From contig DF237731.1 in NCBI GenBank assembly GCA_000708835.1, positions 1-30,335 of the forward strand: 30,335 bases of DNA, read 5' to 3'. Numbering within the stretch: the stretch's first letter is position 1; each line of letters begins with the position of its first letter. Positions 1-17,107 of the stretch are shown here, piece after piece. The translations under genes and the position numbers were made by a program. The notes under the pieces were generated by a model. That model saw nothing but the letters and a program-made list of their open reading frames with translations. It searched no databases and had not been told where the DNA came from. This stretch comes from Klebsormidium nitens. Lineage: Eukaryota > Streptophyta > Klebsormidiophyceae > Klebsormidiales > Klebsormidiaceae.

Positions 1-2171
1 TGTACCAGAAGAGAGCTTGTTTTACAAATGGCGTCCCTTCTGAGCCATGGATGCTGCCCCAGAGCTCTACAGGCCCGGCGTTGCCTGCCATGACTGCGGA
101 ATGCGTTTCTGAGTGTGTGATGCAGCTTCCAGCAACCATGGAACGTGGTCTTTAGCTGAGTGTTCGGTCCGTGGTGCTGCGCCCAGCTGACGCTAGCTAT
201 CAGCTTGGTTGTGAGAGGAGACCACGTTTGGTTTAGGTTGCAGACTGGCTGGACTGCAGCAGAGTTTAGGGTCGGACATTTTTATTTAGAGTGCTGGTAA
301 ACTGACGGTCCTCCATTTTCATTCGGGGGGGCACCTAATTTTTAGGATAGGCTGGGAGGTCGTATGCTAGATAATTCCGTTTTTTCAGAGCCGTCCGATG
401 GACCCCCGGGCACTTTGGACCGGAAGATAGCCCTGAAAAACCAGAGCTCAACCCCACTCAAAAGGGGAGTTTTTGGCTGCTTTTGGCAGTTTTACGGCTA
501 CCGAGGACCATTTCAGGGTTATTTTACCTTTCCGAATTTTCACTTTCCGAATGGGAAATCCGAATTTCTGACTTTCTGAACGCAGATAATTATTTATTTA
601 TTCGGAATCATCACGTTGGACTACGGTAGACACAAGCTACCTATGGTGGGTACCGGCCGAGTCGATTCCGACTCCGACCGCCACGAAATCGACTTATCGC
701 GAATCGAATATCGTCAGTATTACCGGCGGTTCGCGTCACGGCGACTCAGGTTTATGTTACTCGGGCGGTACAAGTACTGACAAGATTTTGCTGGGCCGTA
801 AGTGACTGTGAGGAAGTCGATAGACAGTGTCATATTTTACACTTTGAGAGCAGCATCAAATTGGCACGCAAAGAAGAGCCCTATGCAGCTTAAAAAACCC
901 TCTGACAAGCAAAAAAAAATGTTGGGAGAGCGTCATGGAGGCTCCTTTGAAGGTCCAGCATCATGTTATGTTGAGGACAAATCGGAACAAGCACCATGAT
1001 AGATCGATTGCTTATGATCGACTTCCTTGGCATACACACGGTTTATTGTTTGAGCTTTGGATATCCGAGTCTAGCTACCCTACCGGCCGAATCTGACTCG
1101 TGCATGCTGCCCTATAGACCAACTTATAGCCTATAGCAACAGCCTATCACCGTTACGTTCAGCGAACCACGCGAGCATGACTACTACACTATCGGATGTA
1201 GCAACAGACAGGCAGATCGTCGGAGCTATGGTTGCACTATAGTAATAGCTATAGCCGGGGGCATGGTCTCGGAAGGGATGTAGACCGCGCAGAAGCACGC
1301 ATACTAACTCAGCTCACTTGCAGGGCATCGAGGTACATGTGCATCATGATTCAAACGCACGTGAGGATTGGAGGTATGTAGTATGTTTGAATGATGACAG
1401 CCCAACCCAAGTACGCAACAAGTGCGCACTAATTATAAGCATCATTGTTCTTGTGGGTATAGCAGGCCCGCGTGGCACATGTTGAGGGATGTGTAAGTTT
1501 TGGCCGCGCAGGCCTCGGCGTCGATCATGCAGAGCGTCTTCTTTTAGTACGGCAATGACATGTTAAGCGGTAATACGAAAGTTTATTGATCAGCAACACG
1601 TACTCCTTGGATGAGCGTGGGCACAGCCTTCGTTCACCCGAAAGTAACGGCCGACAAGCCGCCGAGCTGGCTTCAATGAGAACTTATCCCATCTTTCAAT
1701 GCATCCTCACATGCACGAGTCATAATCCCGAGACTAGGGTAAGCAGATTACCGGTTTGTCTGCCATCCGTACTTTTCCATCGACTCCATACTCGACGGGC
1801 ATCATGCGGCCTCGGGATTGCACAATTGTGTGCTGGAATCTCACGAGCACGCCAGCTTCTTGCCAACCTTTCCTGCTGGAAGCAATCGTGTCCAACATCT
1901 GATTCAAATCTCCAAGAGTAGTCCAAAATTATGCTTTCGGAAATCCAATCACAATTATATACAGTGACATCAACAATACACGCGCATACTTTATCCATCG
2001 GCTGGTGCTTCCAAGCACGGTTGGCCAACAAAGATCACGGTGTCGTGGCCCTTGCGCAGCCCCCGGCTGTGCGGCCTCCTCGGACACTGCCTCCCCCGGC
2101 CTGTCTGTTCCCCCCCCTGCGCGTCCCCAATAAATACGCGCGGGTCCCTCCATGCGCCTCTGGCGGGCGCG
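1..2171. other. gene-poor spacer left of the glutamate dehydrogenase gene
   Basis: I see no supportable gene on either strand. Open frames are short, lack domain motifs and overlap on both strands. Visible small structures are three copies of TCCGAAT at about 531, 546 and 559; a 6-bp stem GAGTCG/CGACTC with a 4-base loop at 659-674; the string TACCGGCCGA at about 651 and 1080; and several CTATAG palindromes between 1110 and 1255. The right end (about 1900-2171) must include the 3' untranslated region of the minus-strand gene, but I could not identify a poly(A) signal. Confidence 0.6.
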
Positions 2172-7390
<5,219 letters not shown>

Positions 7391-9518
7391 GGTACTGCGT
7401 CCCGACACTTGTTCCCCACAGTGGATCGGAGCTTCGCTTGTGCTGGCAGGCGGAGAGCTGCGGCAGAGCAATGGGTCACAGCGGGGACACCCGATCAGGA
7501 CGGCGCAGTGGCAGAGGCCACAGCGAGCCAAGGCAAGACGGCGTCCGCTCCGCAAGCGAGAACGATAAAACGAAGATGGCCGCAAAACGGGAGTCAGCAA
7601 TCCGAACAGCAATGAACAGCTAGCTTTCGCCAGCAGGTTGGATTGGCAGCGAAACTCCCTTAGAACAGCGAAACTCCCTCGACTTGCAAGCAACCTAGGT
7701 AGTCCTAGTTGAACTTGCAGTGCTTGCTTCTTCCTGAATCCTGGAAGAGCACGAGCTGACGGACACTGACAGTAGCCTATCGGCGTAGGCGGCAGATTGT
7801 GCACTCTGCAGTGTGCACTGTGCATGCCAATTTGCAATTTGCCACTAGTGCATGGACTGCGGCGTGCGCAGTGACTGACGGTGCATAATGCGTCGCACGG
7901 AGAGTACGAGCAGCGGCATTCACCAGCGTTTGCATGTGATTGGTCGATCGAGTTTCAGAGCCTGGCGCGTCAGACATGCTGAGGTCATATATGACATTTG
8001 GCGTGATAACACAGTAGCAAATAATGAAAGCTGACGTCGGCATGGCGCCCCTTTCCCTCGGGGCCATCTTGATCCGGACTCACATGGACGGACGGTCACT
8101 CTAGTCTCACTGGACTGGCCGCGCCCCGTCCAATTAGGGACTCTGGACTGATCAGGGCGGGGATTGCAGGGCCAAGGCCCAATACTACGTCCTACTCACG
8201 ATTAGTGATCCGGCCTAGCTTTTATAGTCTTGCATATATGGCATGAGTATGATAGTACTGTAGCAGCAACGGTAGTCCATCAAGGTCATGCATATATATT
8301 GACTGGGAAAGCTCAGGAGCGGGCGCGTTTGGAGTACTGATGTGCGAAGGTGCTGTCGACTCCCCCGCCTGCACTCGCTCCGCCGCGGGCGCACCTCGTC
8401 TGATCCTCTCAGGATCCTGACTCATGAGGTAGGCGGCGGCATGGCTACGGTGGCTTCAACTTTCAGACAATATTCTGAATCAAGCTGATCTGTATGGCAC
8501 AAATCTTGCCCTTTCTTTACTTATCTGGCCGAGCCTTCCTCCAAATCTTGACCAGTTGATTCAGAACGAGTTCAGAACGGTCTTTTAAAGTTTCCAGCCT
8601 GTGAGACGAAGTCTTCAAAGTCTTACTCTAAGCTTCGTACCGTAGATTGCGAAAAGCCAGAAAAGCAACGTAACAGTGCCCTCGAGGCGCTCTGAAGCTC
8701 TGAGCCTTCAATTTAGAGCGGCGGCTGCAGCTTCCTGGACCTTTCATATATTGGGTTGTCAGTGCCAATCCGTCAATACTAGTCGGCGACTGGATCACTG
8801 TCGTCTTGGCCCGGCCCCGGCCCGATCAACAGGCGTTGCAGTGCTTCTTGACTCGACTTTCAAAGACGGGCGACGTTACAAGCACGTTACAAGTTGGCAA
8901 GATTTTGGAATCGTGACTAGACGGCTTGGACAGAGACGATTGGCTTCCCGAGCTGGCCATCATCGAATTCGGGCCGCCGCGCAGCAAAGGCTCGAGACGC
9001 TGCAACCTGAGACCGTGGTGACACCATTCAATTATCCGCTGACTCTAACCGTCAACAAGTTTATCCTACTTGCAACCTACTTGCAATCAAGACACACCGT
9101 TTATGATTATGTTTACGGGTCGGACTCTCCTATCTGTCCTATAATGAGCTAGCGCTCCCATCGAGCTTGAACCATTGCGGTCCCTCCTGGTGGCCTCCCA
9201 CTGCTACTTTCGGCCCCATCTAGTCCAAGATGACATGATGGACTGGACGGTTCATTGTGGACTTGCAGCACATTTCGCTCGAGGCCAGTGTAGGAGGTGT
9301 CTGAACTTTAGGCTGGGCATCTGTTTGCCAACGTGTGCCGACAGGCTTGTGTACCGCTTGTCTACGCCCGTAGTAGAATAATCTGTGTGATCAAGTGGCA
9401 ATGGGCGTTAATCAGCATTCTCCAAGTTTGCCGATCCACTTTAAATCATACAACTCAAGCTCGCGTTTGTGTACTAGTATGCACAATCCACAGCTGCACG
9501 GACGTTGTCAGCAATATA

Positions 9519-9542
9519 TAGGCCTATCCTGGGCCCGGAGGT
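9519..9542 (+). repeat. left terminal inverted repeat of the 281-bp element
   Basis: A 24-bp sequence that pairs without mismatch with 9776-9799 in inverted orientation. It contains two overlapping palindromic cores, TAGGCCTA and GGGCCC. Confidence 0.85.
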
Positions 9543-9775
9543 TGCCAAAGTTGCCCGCGACGTTGCGCGACTTTCCGCGATTCTGCGCGACTTTCCGCGA
9601 CTGCTCCGCGACTTTGTTTCGCGATCTTCGCGACTTTCATCGAAACCTTACAAAGCTTTGACAAACATGTTTTCAAGAATGATTTGCATTTAGATATTTG
9701 CAGATCTGCGCGACGTTCCGCGACTTTCCGCGACTTTGCGCGACTTTCGTCCGCGACTTTCACCGCGACTCTGCG

Positions 9776-9799
9776 ACCTCCGGGCCCAGGATAGGCCTA
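9776..9799 (-). repeat. right terminal inverted repeat of the 281-bp element
   Basis: A 24-bp inverted copy of 9519-9542, followed by ATATTTAG. Confidence 0.85.
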
Positions 9800-10661
9800 A
9801 TATTTAGTCCTTGAAGGTCGTTCCCACCTATTCAGGCGAGTCGACAGATTACTTGTTGTCAAGAAACACCCCAAAGCCATGATCCATCTTCAACGGCGTG
9901 CATTTCTTCATCGATCATGACTGTCAACCAGGCTTCAGACGTTTTTGCAACGAGCTGGCGGTCTGCGTTGTCATTAAGGGGCAATCAACTCATTATAGCC
10001 TAACTCAACATCATAGAATCGATGCACATGCACAGTCTTCAAACTTCTATGCAGCCCGCCGGCTTTTGATGAAGGATCATTGCCCATCATTGCCATTAAC
10101 GTCTTGCAACACCATTTGTAGAATAGTAGAACACTGACGAATAGATAAATGCTAACAAGCAGTAGTCGTGATCTCCAAAATTACGATCGCGCATGTTTCA
10201 AGGCCTCGAGTTGGTTCCACGTACTGCTTCAATATTGATGGCGCACTGCAAGCTAAGAAAATCGCGCGGATGTTTTGTAAGAATTTTGTTCTCGAATGGC
10301 AGAGAACGTTTTGCGCTGGCCAAGTCACTGCCAAGCCTACAAGCGGAGTGTCATGCATCTGAAAGAAGAGCCATTGAATGCAATCATGTAAGGGTACCGT
10401 CACTATCCGGTAAGGTGTTCTAGATCGAGGCACCTGTGCGAGAAGGTCGCCAGGGCCTCCCCATTCCCCGCCCTGTTGTTCTATCATTGACAAAGGCCCG
10501 ATCCATTTATACACCAGTTGAGCTGAATTCCAGGCATTTTGCGCCGTCTTATTCACCTCTCCAGTCCTCGTATGCCCGTTTCCAGAACCAGTGCATCATC
10601 GATAGAACGGCATAAACAATTAGCGTGTCCGGCTATGCGTATACCGTAAAAAGCAAGCTGG

Positions 10662-10678
10662 GCCGGGCTTCGCCCGGC
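10662..10678. repeat. GC-rich perfect hairpin, 7-bp stem
   Basis: GCCGGGC, loop TTC, GCCCGGC. It stands out in an AT-richer spacer. A second, imperfect GC hairpin follows at about 10763-10784 (CCCC/GGGG and GGCC/GGCC arms around TTCGAG). Neither is followed by a T-run that would suggest a terminator. Confidence 0.6.
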
Positions 10679-11614
10679 GGTCACAAAGCCTGAATTTCTG
10701 GCATGCAAGGCGGCCCCCCGCCCTCCCTCATGAGTTGGCCAGATGAAGCTGCAAGCCCTGGCCCCTGGCCTTCGAGGGCCGGGGTGCCACTCAAGCTAGG
10801 CAAAGTAATTGAACCCTAGATCCTAAGATCAAAGCTGATTTGGGCAGCGCATGTGAGTATTCAACATACATGATCCAACATATTGCCGGCCATGCCCTGG
10901 CCGCGGGCCAACTTGGCAATACTGATTCACTTCAAGATCCACTAGAATGCACAGAACATGTATCACTACCATGCAGGCCGCCGGTTCAGCATGATTCAGT
11001 TGGGTCATAAAGTCACGCGTATCCTATGAGGCATCTGGCTCGAGAATCTTTGATTGCTCAGCCGGCAAGCGTACAAGCAGGCTTGCCCGTCTACTACAGA
11101 AGCATATACATGTTAGTTCTTCCATGAAAGCTAGGACGCTACATCTACCCTCATGGGCTTGAGGATGTGACGGTATATAAGGCCGGAAAGTCTTGTGCAT
11201 GTGGGAAATTTTATGATTGGCACGAGATGGTACACTAGTGACGCCAGGTCGAACTCGAATTGACATCCACACCAGCGCATTTTGCAGGATGATTTGAAGC
11301 CACGGACTGACATCAATCGTATCATCGACGAGCCAGAAAAGAATGTAATGCACTCAATGATGCAAAGATGCTAAAACCCCTCGCAATTAGTGAGATCAAT
11401 GCATAAGAACTTCAGCACATGGATTTCAATGACAAGCTGCAGATTGGACCAGGCTCGACGCACCGGTCGCATTCTGACGATTGTTTCCCATCGACCCACG
11501 CGTCATGCCCACGAACTACCAGATGGCATGGACGTGAGGATTTGGCCTTGACAATATGCGCTTGCACTTGTATGCACAGTATGGTACACAACGATCCCGA
11601 AGCATAAGGCAGCA

Positions 11615-14600
11615 TCACACTGTTCGGAACAGTTCGCGCATCTCCGGGGAGGAGGGGCTGAGCTGTTCGCTGGGGTAGCACTGCGCGAGCAGCGCCTCCA
11701 GGTCCTCGTACTGCGCCAGGAACTCCTCCTTGGCCTTGTCCCAGAGGCTGGGCAGCAGGTCGTCCGCGGTCAGGTGCTTGGCCATGCGCTTGTACATGCC
11801 GCCCAGCTGCTTCTCCACCTGCACACCACACGCACCACCGCCTCAGGCCCCTGGCACGGCGCACACACCGCACGCGACCGCCGCAGCGCACGCCACGCCC
11901 CAGCGGGGCAGCACGAGACCAAAGGCAGGGCGGGGGCGCAGCTCACCCCGGCGAGCGTGCTCTTGAGCAGCTTGCGCAGGTCCGCCTTGCTGAAGCCGGG
12001 CGAGAAGGGCACCTGCAGCAGCGGCGGGGGAGCAGCGCGCGTCAGCTGACGGACAGCGGAATTGGGGCAGGGCGGAGCGAGGGGCGAGCACGGCCAACCT
12101 GCGGCGGGCATGGCCACAAGACACCCCGGGTGATCTTTGAGAGGGACTCCGGTCGGGGCAGCCAGCGGTCTCTGATACCCGGTCAACGAAAGAGCACAAA
12201 AGCGTCGCGGCAAGCCGGGCAAGACGTTGGAGGCCTTGACAACCGATCCCAAGGAAGAAGTCCAGTCCTGATTGGTTGATAAGGGCGAAGCAGTCTTGGT
12301 GGGATAAGGGGCGCCAGCCGGCTACTGCCTTTGTTGCAGGAAAGAGGGGGGGCTGTCATTGCGCCCCCCCGCCAGGCTGGTACCTCTGCGCGTCCGCCTC
12401 AATAGTCGGGCAGCGCTGGCCGCTCGGTGGGGCGCAGTGCGGCAGGAGACGAGGGGGGGGGCTCACCTCCTCGGGGCGGACGTCGAGGGCCTTGATGCGC
12501 TCGCCGAACTGGAACAGCTTCCCGAATTGCTGCACCACCCACCCGCCCGGGCATCAGCTGCCGCGCAGGGAACACCGCACGCAGCACGCAGCAGACATCA
12601 CACAGAGCAGCGGCAGAGAGCAGGGCCGTGACGAAGAGCGGGGCTGGGGGGGGTGGCCCTCACGTAGGCGATGGCCGCGTGGACGTAGTCGGCGCAGGCC
12701 TGCTCGTAGGCGTCGCTGGCCTGCTGGTAGAAGACGGCGAGGGCGGGCACGCTGTTGGCGAGGTCGAAGGTGCTGTTCTGGAACGCGGCGTAGTTCTCGA
12801 GCAGCAGGATCGGCGCGTGCTTGGGGTCCGCGGCGGCGATGCGGTGCAGCACGGCGAACATGGTGCCCACCAGCCGCTCGTACGCGCCGTCCACCGCGTC
12901 GCGCGCGCCGCCCTGCACCAGCTGCTCCATGCGACCCGCCAGCAGCGCAAAGCGCGGGATGTACGGCAGCACGCCCGCCTGCTTCAGCCCCTTATCGTAC
13001 CGCTCGATCTGGTGCGTCACCTCCTCGATGAACTGCGCGCACGGGCAGAGAGGCGCGCGTGGGGAGCAGGACGCAGACGGGACATCCGAGCCTGGTCATC
13101 CTTGATGCATTGGTGGCATTGGGTGCATCTCCGTCTTGCAATCGCTTTTGCCCTCTGGCCACACCATGGATGCCAGCCGCAGCAGGTCGACGCCGGCCGG
13201 AGGGGCGCACTTTTCCCCGGCTGATCCGGTGTGGGGCGCGCACCTTGGCCCAGCTGGCCCGGATCCTGTCGGCGCAGTCGGCGAGGAGCTGCGCGATGGC
13301 GGGGCTGCCGTGGTCGGCGGTGCCATGGGAGGCGAGCCAGGCCTCGGTGATGCCGTCCAGCGTGATGGCCTGCACCGCGTCCAGCCGGCACGCCCAGTCC
13401 ACCAGCCCCACGAAGTCCTCCGACAGCCCCGCCACCAGTGCGCCCTGCCCCGCCGCCAGCGCCGCCTGCTCCGCCACGCCGCGCGCCACCACCACTGCAC
13501 GCACCACGCCCACCGCACGCGCGTAAGCGGGCCAGGCAGAGTGCGACCAGGGGGCAGAGCAGGGCAAGGGGGCGGCCACACAGGCGCCGGCCCTGCCGCC
13601 TGCTGGCTTGATCAAGCCATAGGGGTGGGAGGGGGGGTAAGCCCTCACCAGTCTTGCCATCAGGGGCGGCAGGCGCGTCGGTCTCGTCGTCGGAGAGGTC
13701 GATGTTGAGGGAGTCACTGCGCGTGCGGCTGGGCGCTTCCACGTCGAAGCACATGAAGCCCGCAAAGAAATTGCTCTGCCACACCCGGCCACAGCGCGGC
13801 CGTTAGGCGGTGCCGATGCGGGGGGAGGATGCGAGCAGACATGGGGCCGGCAGCACAGGAGGCATGCGTAAGCAAGGACGGGAGCAGGTCAAGTGGCGTG
13901 CACCATGCCCGGATGCCAACGCGATGCCACCACCCAAGCCCGCATGGCGAGTGAGAGCACCCCGGGAAGGCAGAGACTGGAGGGTGGCTAGCGCCCGGGC
14001 CCTGCACACGCACCTCGTCGACGATGAGCGGCACGAACGTGCGCAGCATAGTAGTGTAGGCCTCCCCTGCGGGCGAAAGCGCGGGCCCCCCCGTGCCGTT
14101 GGCGGCCCCCGCCAGGTTCTCCAGCCACGAGTTGGTCGTGCGCACCAGCTTGCTGCTGGCGCGCAGCTCCTCCGCAAACGCGCGCGCCTGCACATGCCGC
14201 CCGTGCGCCGCGCCTCAGGCCACGCCAAGCAGGGGCACCCCAGGCCAGAGGACAGCGGCACAGGAGGGAGGGAAGCCACATGGACGGCGCACGGAAGAGG
14301 GGAGCGGGCGGGGCTCACCTCGCGTCGCAGGAGGCTATTCAGGGAGTGACAGTAGGCCTGGCGCAGGGGCGGCAGGCACGCGGGGTCCAGCTCCTGCACC
14401 ACGCACCAGCCACGGCCGCCAGTCAGCCCAGCAAGCAGCACCGCAGCAGGGGGCGGCCCCTGGCGCGTCAGGCAAGCAAAAGCGAGAGCCGACGCAGGGC
14501 TTGCTGACAGGGCAAGCCGCGAGGGGGCGGCGCCGGCACAGAGCAGGGGGCGCAACAGCGGCGGCGGACCTTGAGGTGCTGCAGCAGGGGCGCGTAGGCG

Positions 14601-17107
14601 CGGCAGCGATAGCGCAGCTCCGAGTGGTCTGGCCGCTTGAGGGCGCCGCGCTGGGAGAAGGCGGCCCGGTTGGCCAGCAGGGGGTCGGCAATGGCGGCGA
14701 GGTAGGTGCGCAGGAAGTCGGTGGCACGGCGCACCCACGTGCTGCGCAGCCGCTCTAGCTCCGCGCGCTTCTCGCGCACCGCCTGCATGCCGGCGTACTG
14801 GGCGGGGAGCGCAGGGGGCTCCAGCGCGGCGCGCGCCTGCGTGAGCCAGCGCGCAGCCTCCATGTTCTGCGCCATGCACGGCTCCTCAAAGGGTCCCCCC
14901 AGCAGCAGCGAAGAGAACTCGGGGGGCACGCGCAGGCGGGCCAGCAGCGCCGCCAGCTCCGCCAGCAGCGCGCCGTTGTTCTCCGCCTGCTGCTCCAGCC
15001 GGTTGTTGCGCAGCTCAATCTGGCACACGCACACGCGGCAGGTAGGCACGCATGGAGGCCGCGGAAAGACACACATGACCGGGGCTTCACTCCCGACCAC
15101 TTCACGCAGGTGTGGAAAAAATGCGGCAAGGTGCGGACCACAAGAGTTCCAAAGAGCAGGGCACCAAAACTTGTCGAGTTCCTGTGCGAACCGCAGGTTG
15201 CCCTCGTCTTGGCGACAAGCGGGTCAACCAGCAGACTCAATCACAACACTTTGAGGCTGCCCGGGGCCGCCCGACCATGGAGAGTGCGAGCGGGAGTCCC
15301 CAGCAGCCACGCCCAAAGGGCAGCCCTGCTCCCTGCCTGCCCGCGCGCTCACCGCCTCAATGTCCTCGCGCATGTGGCGCAGCTTGGTGTTGAACACGGC
15401 CAGCGTCTCGTCCATGTCGTCCGCGCGCCCGGCCGCCTCGTCCAGCGCGGCCAGCACCGCGTCCACCAGCGGCTCGCTTTCCAGGATTGCGTGCACGTTG
15501 GCCGCCTCCAGCGCCGCCAGCTCGCGCCGGAGCCGCTCGCTGAACGCCTCCGCCTGCCCGATGCCCAGCGTGTAGCTGCCCAGCAGCGCGGCCATGCCCG
15601 CCTCCTCTTCCGCGCTCACCAGCGCCTCCGCGGGGCCCACGCCCACCAGCGCCGCCGCGCCGCCCTCCGCGCCGCCGCCCACCGCCACGCCCACCCCCGC
15701 CACCATGGGCGGGCCCAGCTCGGGCGCCCCGGCGGGCAGCGGGGCAGCGTGCGCCTGCGGTGGGGGGGGGACAAAAGGAGAGGGCCTGAGGCACACCGCG
15801 TACACAAGCAGGGCGGGCCAGCAAGGGGAGTGGCGCAGCAGGCCGCCTGAGGCACACTGTAACCAGTCAGGTGGGGCAGGAGAGGAGAGGGGGGGGACTG
15901 ACCTGGGCCCAGAGCGCCATCTCCACAACGTCGAGGCCCACGACGACGGGCAGCTTGAGGCCATTCTCTCGACAGAGGCGCAGCAAGGTAACCACCAGCA
16001 GGTTCCTGCACGCACGCACACCGCGCACAGTGAGGGAGCAGGCAGACCCCGCAAGCGCCAACCAAAGGGGGCACACAAGAAGAGATGCGGCCACTGAGAG
16101 GGCCGGCCAACGGAGGGAGGCGGGAGCGCACCTGTCATCCGGCGTGCGCGCAGTCCACTGTGGCACGGGGATCCCTGGTTTGGCATTGTCAAATCTCTGC
16201 ACAAAAGGGCAGGGGCGGACGACGGTGAGGAAGGGCACCAAAGGGGCAGGCACCGGCCTCGCAGGGAGTCCCACCGAAGCGGAGTTGGCGCTTGGCCACC
16301 CAGCCGACAGTATAGCGGCGAAGCACAGGGGCACGGGCGCTGCAAAGGGACTGAGCGCCATTGAGAGAAAAGGGGGCAAAGGAAGGATGGTGTACCAGGA
16401 AGAAAGAAAGGGCGGCCGCATCTCCGGGTAGCGCCTCAATCTTGACAAGGTGCTTCAGCTTGTACGTCTTGGACACCTGCACGGGCGCGCACCGGCGTCA
16501 GCAGCGCCCACGTGGAGCGGCCCAGGACCCGAGCAGGCGGCAAGGAAGCAGTCGGAAGGAAGCACAGGGGTGCTCCGCCTCCCACAGCGGTCACTCTCTG
16601 CAATGTGGTTGAGGCAAGGTGGCGGCAGTGCTTGCCTGCAGCCCCGCATTGCTCTGTTTGATGACGTGCAGGTTGACTTTGAAGCGCTGCGTCGCCGGGG
16701 AGCGCTTGGCTGCACACCCAGTCAGCACGGGACAGTCATGGAAAAGGGGCAACACACGACAGCATGGCGCACCAACAAAAGGGACTTCTCCGCATCCTTG
16801 GAGCTAATAGCAACTCATTGACGCCACACCGCCCCGTCAATTCCGAATGCACGTCCTGGCCAATTGCACCGCGGTGCAGCTGCGGGGATGGCTGGGCAGG
16901 CGGCCCGTGCGCAGGCGAGCTGGCGTGCTGACCTGTGACGGCGAGCACGCGCGGCTTGCTGGTCACCCGGTTCCTGCGCACGCTGAGGTTCCAGGCGGAC
17001 GCGGGCGCGCTCTTGGCCAGGCGCACCGCCGTGACCACGCTGCTCTCGGACGCCGCAAACAGCGCCTCCACCGCGGCCACCAGGCCGCCGTCCGCAGCGC
17101 CAGCCAT
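11615..17107 (-). CDS. SEC3: exocyst complex subunit SEC3 (EXOC1-type), 15 exons, 892 aa
   Basis: SEC3 marks plasma-membrane sites where the eight-subunit exocyst tethers secretory vesicles. Exons on the minus strand: 16933-17107, 16636-16709, 16396-16476, 16132-16196, 15903-16005, 15353-15754, 14570-15019, 14319-14393, 14014-14187, 13649-13775, 13244-13494, 12664-13032, 12467-12529, 11947-12012, 11615-11818; all phases join, ending in TGA. The 892 aa compare with 887 in Arabidopsis SEC3A, and plant-type blocks appear in order: N-terminal lipid-binding PH-like region (about 1-165, with [34 protein letters not shown]); a coiled segment (about 205-330, with [34 protein letters not shown]); then the Sec3 C-terminal domain ([77 protein letters not shown]). 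Intron 2 is GC-AG. A poorly conserved Gly/Ala/Pro-rich linker lies near 170-205. The gene is divergent from the kinase-like gene, 711 bp apart between ATGs. Assignment very secure. Confidence 0.96.
16477..16635 (-). other. GC-AG intron within SEC3 (intron 2)
   Basis: Exon 2 ends in CAG followed by GCAAGC, not GT. Exon 3 begins after GTGCAG with GTGTCCAAG. Joining them keeps phase 0 and gives [13 protein letters not shown], matching the plant SEC3 order. No GT close to the exon end offers an alternative. The GCAAG form is the usual consensus of minor GC donors. Confidence 0.8.

Larger units (their letters stand above)
9519..9799. mobile_element. 281-bp MITE-like element with perfect 24-bp terminal inverted repeats
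   Basis: The left end (9519-9542, beginning TAGGCCTATCCTGGGCCC) is the exact reverse complement of the right end (9776-9799). Inside are two arrays of short direct repeats built on CGCGACTTTC (about 9553-9640 and 9707-9775, roughly eleven GCGACT cores in all, same orientation). They flank an AT-rich centre (about 9645-9705). The trinucleotide ATA borders both ends (9516-9518 and 9800-9802), a possible target-site duplication. There is no transposase gene, so it would be non-autonomous. The inverted repeats are seen directly; that it is a transposon is inferred. Confidence 0.7.
7391..11614. other. 4.2-kb gene-poor spacer between the GDH 5' end and SEC3 3' end
   Basis: Contains the promoter side of the minus-strand GDH gene (just above 7390) and the 3' flank of SEC3 (just below 11615). 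Base composition is more AT-rich than the flanking exons. A plus-strand open frame at 8676-9152 (158 codons) has no recognisable motif and arginine/serine-rich, uneven composition, so I do not call it a gene. The only clear structures are the inverted-repeat element at 9519-9799 and the GC-rich hairpins at 10662-10678 and about 10763-10784, listed separately. Confidence 0.6.

Noticed and set aside
8676-9152. 158-codon plus-strand open frame in the spacer
   Set aside because: No motif, uneven composition, no splice context like the real genes; consistent with chance.
9540-9780. Regularly repeated CGCGACTTTC words suggesting a CRISPR-like array
   Set aside because: Units are about 10 bp with almost no spacers, they sit inside inverted ends, and the genome is eukaryotic with spliced genes.
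13803-14879. 358-codon minus-strand open frame
   Set aside because: It is an out-of-frame shadow crossing SEC3 exons 7 to 9 and their introns. The SEC3 frame matches conserved plant SEC3 blocks, and this one is Arg/Ala/Pro-rich.
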